Shown here piece by piece: positions 57,441 to 64,000 of a stretch of DNA of 64,000 nucleotides; the first letter of the stretch is position 1, and each line of letters begins with the position of its first letter. The position numbers were made by a program, and so were the translations under genes. A model generated the notes under the pieces. That model saw nothing but the letters and a program-made list of their open reading frames with translations. It did no database searches and was not told the origin of the DNA. Origin of the DNA: Henckelia pumila (taxonomy: Eukaryota > Streptophyta > Magnoliopsida > Lamiales > Gesneriaceae); the NCBI RefSeq assembly GCF_033568475.1, contig NC_133122.1, positions 69,897,442 through 69,961,441 of the forward strand, read 5' to 3'.

Positions 57441-59400
57441 ATTTCCTCTGGAAGTTTCCATACTTCAGAGATTGTTTGGAGGCCTTGGTGCTCCAGGGAC
57501 TATATAGGGAAGGTTACTCAGTCTGGAAATTTGGCAACAGTCACAACAGAGTATGACTTTGGATAGGACAGATACCAGGTGTGGTATCAAGGTTTAGTTA
57601 TCGTCTGTTTGAGATAAAGATGTTCCGTTGTCAAAACAGTCTTGGATTGGATTTTTTCTTGACAAGTAATTGTTCTGAGTAGATAAGTTTTGATCTTGAT
57701 TTGTGATTTGAGGATATAATCCAGGAGATTATTTGAATTGATATTCAACAGGATTTAATTATCAGATGCTTGCAGACTCGGAATTTGAGTTGTGTCTCTA
57801 CAGAGAATTTTCCTTGACCAATGATTTTGGTCTAGATAGGAATGTTGCATAATATCAGAGACTCAGGGATGAGTTATGCCAGGGTGCTCTTGACTGTCGG
57901 GTTTTGAGATGGTATAGTAAGTGCGACCTTATGCCGGTGTACTCTGGAAGGATTCTTTTGTTCCAGTTTGGCATTATAGGAAGACTTACCTCAGTCTCGT
58001 TTTATGTACAATCATAGCAATGGGTATAACTATCAGGAGAATATCCAAGATTTATTTGAGTCTTCTGAAATTATACTTGGTACTGGATTAGTTCCAAGGG
58101 ATTTGAGTTATCTTCTGACTCATCAGAGATACAGACTTTGGTTTCCGTGGACAGAATAGTCCTGGAAAGGATTCCTAAACAAGTGAATATTCTGAACGGG
58201 TAGTTCTCGCATGTGATACTGGGGGAGAACCACGAGGTTTTACCAGTATTTTCTGATTCTATCAGAGGTATAATTAGTGATCATGATTTTTATTACAAGA
58301 TGAATAGGAAATTCTAAGTGATGAGTTTACTTAGGTAAGTTTCCCTGTAAGAATTGGAATTTTATTGAAGGGTTATCAAGAAAAGATGAGTTTTATCAGG
58401 ACACTGGGATGACTTATACTGAGAGACGTAAACTATGATCATTGTGACAGTTACGTTAAAGTATAATTTGGTGTCAGTTTGATAACCTTGAGAAGATACT
58501 AGATTCCATGACAGATGTCATGAGCCTGTTAAGTTACAGCATGGATACAACAATATAAGAATTCACTTGGATAGTGGAAAGATGAGCACTTAGGTATTCA
58601 TGTGTGTGTTTTGAAATGGTTAGTTAAACTGGTGCAAGTTTTGTGCCCAGTGATTATTTGCAACTATTTGTCTGAGGTAGGTACAGATGTTATAACCCCG
58701 TGATGGGGGAGCTAAAAAATTCTTTTGCATAAAGAACGACTGGAATTGTTCACTTTTTGGTAGACTGATAAGATGATTACAGTACTCAGATATTCAGTTC
58801 TCGAGAATGATTTGCAGTAATTCTGGGAATTCAGTGTCAGAAATTGATCTAGCAAGCGTTTGAATTTTAATGAATACTAACAGGATATCATCAAATGTTT
58901 AGACATGGAAAAATGATAGCAGCTGAGATCTAAGGTTATCAGATCCAGGATATCATCAAATGTTTAGACATGGAAAAATGATAGCAGCTGAGATCTAAGG
59001 TTATCAGATCCAGCGGGATTGTTATCACAAATTTTCCGGGATGTCTATTGGATGCGTTAGGTCATTTATAAGTCTGATTCAATGAGATTGAATCAGGGGT
59101 TAGTTAGATTGTTTTGATTTAAGGACTTTGCCAAAGAATGATGAAACAATTTTGTTCATCTAATAGCGTAAGTCATAATTCAACAAGGAATTGTTATCCG
59201 TGGCAGGATAATCAGTATTCTCATTTTCAGATGTTATCTCAAGTTATGATATAGATGTCATTATATTAGTACTAGATATTGCACTGATCGAATTTTGAGT
59301 CAATAAGAATATTTGTATTGATATTTCCAAGAAGAGAACCTGAGGGGTTCAGGAAATCAAGAATTGTGGACAACGACATTGTCACATGTGTTATGACAAG
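57441..59400 (+). other. Non-coding modular interior of E
   Basis: No ORF of note. One module copy, cut at its start by F, runs 57441-57670 (GGGAAGGTTACTCAGTCTGG, CAACAGTCACAACAGAGTATG, TTGTCAAAACAGTC). A second runs 57927-58190 (TTATGCCGGTGTACTCTGG, CTTACCTCAGTCTCG, CATCAGAGATACAGACTT) and a third is partial near 58440. From 58510 the sequence matches D. It leads into decayed integrase. Confidence 0.65.
58881..59010 (+). repeat. Perfect 65-bp tandem duplication
   Basis: Two identical 65-bp units, 58881-58945 and 58946-59010, each beginning CAGGATATCATCAAATG. The aligned place in D (about 42870-42940) has a single copy, so the duplication arose in this copy of the element. Confidence 0.9.
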
Positions 59401-60636
59401 CATTAGTAATAAAATATGAGAATTCTTTCGGTGTACAAAGATTTGCATACGAGATTCTTTCTGGTGGAAAGGAATGAAGAAAAGCGTGTATCAGTATGTT
59501 TCTAGATATTTGGTGTATCATTAGGTCAAGGCAGAACACCAACGACCTGGAAGATTGCTTCACAGTTTATCCATTCCTGAGTAGAAATGGGAGTTAATCA
59601 CGATGGAATTCGTGACCCATTTATCGGTGAGCTCGAGAAATTGTGATGCTATCTGGGTTGTGGTGGACCGACTCACCAAGTCAGCACATTTCATTCCTTA
59701 TAATCGGGACTACATTTTTGACAGGATGACACGGTTGTACATCCAGGAGATTGTTCGATTGCATGGAGTGCCTGTGAGCATAGTCAGTGATCGAGATCCA
59801 ATGTTTACCTCCAGGTTTTGGGGGATTCTTCAGCGCACTATGGGTACTACTCTTAATACAACATATCACCCAGAGACTGACGGACAGTCAGAGCGCACGA
59901 TCCGTACTCTTGAAGACATGTTGCGAGCATGTTCTATGGATTTTGATCCAGCATGGCAAGATCAGTTGCCAATGATTGAGTTCGCGTACAACAACGGTTA
60001 CCATCGCAGTATTGGGATGACTCTGTTTGAGGTGTTGTATGGGCGACGGTGTTGTACTCCACTGTTCTGGGAAGAAGTGGGGGAGCGACAGATAGAGGAA
60101 CCAGAGTTAGTCCAATAGACTGTTGATATTGTTGGGAAAATCAAGAAGAGAATTAAGATTGCGCAGGATCGACAGTCTAGCTATGAGAATGTCAAGCACA
60201 GACCTTTGCAGTTTGAAATGGGTGAGGAAGTATTCCTGAAAGTCTCACCATTTCGCAGGATTTTGAGATTCGGTCTCAAGGGTAAGCTATCTCCTAGGTA
60301 CATTGGTCCATTTAAGATCTGGAAAGTGTTGGAGATCTGGCTTACAGGTTAGCGTTACCGCCGTATTTGTCAAGTATTCACGATGTGTTCCATGTTTCAC
60401 TGTTATGATGGTATGTGACAGATGAGTCTCATATCTTACAGTCGTCTGAAGTACAGTTGGATACAGATTTGACATATGTAGAGAGACCTTTGCGTGTCAT
60501 AGGTCATAAGGATAAGGTGTTATGCAACAAAACTATTTCTCTTGTTCTAGTTCAGTGGCAGTGCCGAGGCACTGAGGAGGCCACTGGGGAACTTGAAAGT
60601 CGTATGAGTACGGACTATCCAGAGTTGTTTTGAGAA
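59400..60636 (+). pseudogene. E integrase and chromodomain remnant
   Basis: The readable frame is 59603-60118 plus flanks. The zinc-binding end near 59460-59520 is recognisable, but both Cys positions read Tyr, and stops follow it and the Pro-Glu before Lys-Trp. The catalytic triad is present: Val-Val-Asp-Arg-Leu, Val-Ser-Asp-Arg-Asp and Gln-Ser-Glu-Arg. A TAG at 60116-60118 and frame damage near 60350 follow. The C-terminal 72 codons (60415-60633) carry the chromodomain-like tail ending Tyr-Pro-Glu-Leu-Phe. It is closely related to T1 integrase. No gag, protease, RT or RNase H remains. Confidence 0.88.
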
Positions 60637-60758
60637 TGTTGTATTTTCAGTCATATCTTGTAAAATTTTAAGTTTGAATAAAAGATGTTTATTCAGTATT
60701 TTACTGCATTCAGTACTTAAGATTGCTCGAGGACGAAATATCTTAAGTAGGGGGAGAA

Positions 60759-62280
60759 TGTAGTAGCCCGATTCCATTTTACAAGATTAAGTGATTTTAA
60801 ACATGTTAAAAAAATGACATATAATTTTAAAAGTGTCAAAACATGTTTAAGGAGTCCTTATTTTGTGAAAATAAGTGGAAAATCATATTCGGAACGTCCG
60901 AAAATGGTGGGGTAGGTCCCGGGGGTCCAAAAATGACTTCGGAAGGACCAAAACAGTTCGGAGCTCACGGACCACTTCGGGCCCTCCGAACCCGAGTTTG
61001 GACCGTCCGAACTCCGCAGGGTCCAGGTGTCTAAGTGGCTCGGACAAGTGGCAGTTCGGAGCCTCCGAACCCAGTTCGGGCCGTCCGAACTCCCGCCAGA
61101 TTGAGGTGTCAAAAATGCACTCTACACGTGGAAATCATGTCCGGTTCTGACCGTCCGAACCCAGTTCGGACCGTCCGAACCCAGGACTATAAAAAGGGGT
61201 CCGAGGCTCTCATTTTGAATGTCACTTTTCCTCTCCTCTCCCGGTAATGGCTCTATTTTAAGGGCTTCGGGTCTCTTTCTTTAAGAGTTGGAGTAGGAAA
61301 TAGTATATTTTTATAGCGGACAGTGTCCGCAGTAGCAGCCAGGCGGCGGAGCTCTGGCGAGGCGTCCAGGGGTCGTAGCTAGGCTATGCCCAGGCTTTGG
61401 GGCATGCGTCATCAGCGGACTGACGACGGACGAAGGTATGGCTTTGGTTCCCTATAATAAATAGGGAGTAGGCTATAGTTTAATTAAGGCTTTTAGAGAC
61501 TAGTAGGTGATGCTTGGCATGCTAGGTAATGCATGGTTATTTATGTTGTAGTGCTGCATGGTAGGCTTGGACCTAGAGGGGAAGCTTCTAGGATCTGCCT
61601 TAGTAAGGTACGGAAGTATTATTCGAGATATCCACATTGAGTATGCATGTATTATGTGTTTGCATGGATTATGTGATTGTATGTTTTATATGTCTTTATA
61701 TACAATATGTCATGACTGTATGTTGCATGCATAAGCATATTGAGCCTTTACCTTAGAGGTATCATGTAATAGGGCGCTCACCCTACGAGTTTTTCGATGG
61801 TTGGATACATAAGTCTAGTGTTAGGTCACCTTTATGGTTGGACACATGTACTAGTATCAGGTTACCATTATCCACTGGGTATATGAGCCACCTCCTGATG
61901 CGACGGCGCAGCGTGCTATATACCCTGGGCCCGGTCTATGAGCTTGTTTCTTGACCTGAGTGTCTTGGTACCCAGTTCATTTGCATTCATGCGCATATAT
62001 TAATGTATATTCATACTCTCGTACTAAGCATGTTAGGCTCACTTCCAGTTATTTTTTGTTGGCTGGATGCCCTATTCCATGGGGGAGTTGCAGATAGTTC
62101 TCCCGGGGACAGGGAGGTTAGGTGGTGACCAAGGCTAGATATCAGGGTTGACCACTAGGTTTTTCCTACCTGGTATTATTTTATTTTAAGATTCCGCAGT
62201 TACTCTGATTAAGATTATTTTATTGATTAATTGCATGCTTAAGTTCTGATTAGTAGGTGATTACGGCGCTGGTCACTACA
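60759..62280 (+). repeat. 3' LTR of E
   Basis: 1522 bp, TGTAGTAGCCCGATTCC...GGTCACTACA, preceded by TTAAGTAGGGGGAGAA. TATAAAAA is at 61188-61195, with TTCGGACCGTCCGAAC-type units at 60955-61182. It contains the segment deleted from the 5' LTR (about 62050-62215). Confidence 0.92.
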
Positions 62281-62464
62281 TTTTATTTTTAAAAAAATTA
62301 ATTATTTCTCATAACCCGTAAAAAATTATTTCATATATTTATAATTTATAAATTTTTGATAATATATATGATTATTTGATTTTTAACTTTTAAAATTATA
62401 TTTATAATATTTGAGCTTATTTTGATTTATTTGCTTATAAAATATTTTAAAATTTAAAATAAGG
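62281..62464. other. AT-rich right flank of E
   Basis: Starts with the TTTTA target copy (62281-62285); otherwise A+T-rich with no gene signal. Confidence 0.5.
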
Positions 62465-62466
62465 AT

Positions 62467-62763
62467 AATAGTCAAAATGGTCCCGTAAATTTGCTAATTT
62501 TGTGTTTTTGTCTTGTAATTTAGATTATGTTAAGGTTTTAGTTATTTTTCCTTTGAGTATTGACGTGATACCGAATACATCATCATTTCTCAGTGTCACG
62601 TAAGAATTTTGAGTTGCCACATCAGTATTTTTCCGATATCACGTCAACACTCCATGAAAAAAGACAAAACCAAAAGATAACTTATAGTACCAAAATTCAA
62701 AATTGAATACTTACGAGACAAAAAACAAAATGAACAAACTTACATGACCATTTTGGCTATATT
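62467..62763. mobile_element. Foldback MITE-like element
   Basis: About 300 bp with ends ATAGTCAAAATGGTCCCGTA and, inverted, ATAGCCAAAATGGTCATGTA. Inner arms also pair: GAGTATTGACGTGATACC near 62555 with its inverse near 62635. The whole element can form a long hairpin. No coding capacity. A TA duplication is possible, but the target site is unclear, so the superfamily is not assigned. Confidence 0.75.
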
Positions 62764-63600
62764 CCCTCTAAAATATATCAATTACTATATTATATTATTA
62801 TTTATACAATATAATAATATTATGATTCGATCGTTCGATTGAATCGTCCGAACGGTTGGACCGTTTTTTAAAGATTTATCGGTTACATTACCGATCTGGT
62901 TATGAAAACATTGATATACACACATAATATATAAATATAGGCATATATATTATACATATTTCGTATAATATGTATGTATGCATGTATATATGTATATAGA
63001 TATATTTATATATTATAATATAAATAATTAATAATTTGTTTAAGTTTTTTTAATTAAATGTATAACGCAATAATTGGTGATGTTCTCATCTTTCAGAAAT
63101 TTAACAACCCATGTTATTGGACCATGTATCTTCATGAGAGTTGTGGATCATGAAAGATGGAACACACATCTATTACCATTAAGTACTTACTAAATAAATA
63201 CATGATGACAGAGTAACATGTAAACCACGTTAGTGATATAAATAATATTAAACAAATAATGTGTGACAAACTCATCGAGAAAGTATTGATACAAAAATTG
63301 AATCCATGACTCATGTGGGATGGGGTCCTTTTCGGAGTCAACCCTTTTTAAAGAATTGAATTCATGACTATTAATCAAATGTTCACTTACTCTATTAATT
63401 CATACATATCAAAGAGTTAAAGTATTTCTCATTAATGATTGCTTTGCATTTATACTATTGAGGATCTCCTCCTATAGATTCCGTAAAAAAAATTTTAAGA
63501 ATAAAATATCAATTACCATGTATAGTTATTTTTATATATATATATTTGATTAAAAAAAACGGGCTCACGTTTACTCGATTGAATTATATAACTCTCACCG
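62764..63600. other. AT-rich intergenic region
   Basis: Contains a short GATTCGATCG...GAATC inverted repeat and AACGGTTGGACCGTT near 62823-62865. An AT/GTAT microsatellite-like tract runs 62930-63030, with further TA runs near 63530. No ORF with a recognisable motif. Confidence 0.5.
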
Positions 63601-63634
63601 GTATTATAATAAAACACCGTTTCAAAATTTCCAA

Positions 63635-63791
63635 TATAAAAGCATGAAAGGGGTATTTGTGAAAATACAAATAGTGGAAGGGGAATAATCAAATTACTCT
63701 CGCTTCTCGGGTAAAGGATAAAGTCGATGGTCTGCTTGTCGACAATATTACACAGAGACGGAAAAAGCTAAGAAATCCACCGTGTTCATCA
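63635..63791 (+). promoter_or_regulatory. Core promoter and 5' UTR of the alpha-galactosidase-like gene
   Basis: TATAAAAG lies at 63635-63642, about 150 bases before the ATG. The intervening sequence is purine-rich, with no upstream ATG beyond AGCATGAAAG near the TATA box and CGATGG near 63730. Transcription would start near 63670. Assignment rests on position and the TATA match. Confidence 0.5.
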
Positions 63792-64000
63792 ATGGCGAGA
63801 GATGATACGATCAATTTTCTAAGGAGATTTACGCTTACACCAATTATATATGTATATGTTGTTTCATTGGCAGTAGATGCCGGAGTGCGACCTCTTCACC
63901 CTTATTTGAATGGTGAAGAAAAACCCATCAGCAATATTTTTGACACTTCAAAATATGGAATATTTCAGCTGAGCAATGGCTTGGGGAAAACTCCTCAGAT
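63792..64000 (+). CDS. Alpha-galactosidase (glycoside hydrolase family 27), first 69 codons, truncated by the window end
   Basis: An open frame from ATG (63792) runs past the window edge. Residues 1-12 are charged and include Arg-Arg; about 13-28 are hydrophobic (Leu, Ile, Val, Tyr), a likely secretory signal. The segment Asn-Gly-Leu-Gly-Lys-Thr-Pro-Gln at the very end matches the start of the mature GH27 catalytic domain, where Met-Gly-Trp-Asn normally follows. Plant enzymes of this family release terminal alpha-1,6-galactose from oligosaccharides and galactomannans in the wall or vacuole. The catalytic Asp residues lie beyond the window. This is the only clear host gene here. Confidence 0.72.
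   Translation, partial: MARDDTINFLRRFTLTPIIYVYVVSLAVDAGVRPLHPYLNGEEKPISNIFDTSKYGIFQLSNGLGKTPQ

Larger units (their letters stand above)
49431..62280 (+). mobile_element. E: defective chromovirus-derived element, containing F
   Basis: The LTRs at 49431-50828 and 60759-62280 start TGTAGTAGCCCG and end GGTCACTACA. TTTTA flanks both ends (49426-49430 and 62281-62285). PBS at 50833-50844 and polypurine tract before 60759. The interior keeps only the integrase-chromodomain end of pol; the rest is the non-coding modular sequence shared with B and G. F (51021-57440) sits near the start of the interior. Confidence 0.9.

Overview
This is eukaryotic nuclear DNA from a flowering plant, almost certainly a eudicot. 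It holds plant Ty3/gypsy retrotransposons (Tat-, Athila- and chromovirus-type), an integrated plant pararetrovirus, a plant mobile domain (PMD) gene relic and, at the right edge, the first coding bases of a plant alpha-galactosidase gene. No rRNA, tRNA gene, CRISPR array or bacterial-style operon was seen.

Layout. 1-7430: endogenous pararetrovirus (Caulimoviridae-like), cut by the window start; coat protein, movement protein, protease-RT-RNase H and a transactivator-like ORF can be read, all damaged, and the RT active site is mutated. 7430-17874 and 41908-42511: a Tat-lineage LTR element on the minus strand with gag, protease, RT, RNase H, a second (archaeal-like) RNase H and integrase. Beyond integrase it has a 39-bp tandem repeat and, in antisense, a PMD pseudogene. 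17875-41907: a minus-strand Tekay/Del-like chromovirus (called T1) with two 1515-bp LTRs, inserted in the Tat LTR with target duplication ATAAC. 22929-39235: a non-autonomous element (B) with 1461-bp LTRs and a non-coding interior, inserted in T1 between gag and protease. 23747-32855: a young, nearly intact chromovirus (C) inserted in the 5' LTR of B with target duplication GTTTT.

42512-48000: remnants of two older relatives (D and G); D's 3' LTR lies against G's LTR end and itself carries an Athila-type solo LTR flanked by ATGAC. 48001-49030: LTR fragment (H). 49431-62280: a further relative (E), flanked by TTTTA, that keeps only integrase-chromodomain coding and contains a gag-protease-only Athila derivative (F). 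62281-63600: AT-rich DNA with a foldback MITE-like element. 63792-64000: start of a GH27 alpha-galactosidase gene with its promoter.

The window is mainly a record of repeated insertion: G, D, Tat, T1, B and C form six nested layers. T1 and C are autonomous-type elements; B, D, E and G share related LTRs, the same priming signals and a recurring non-coding module, so they probably depended on T1-like elements for mobilisation. Most nonsense codons are explained by single C-to-T or G-to-A changes, as expected of long-methylated DNA. The most unusual pattern is an array of short CpG-rich palindromes just upstream of the TATA-like box in several different LTR families.
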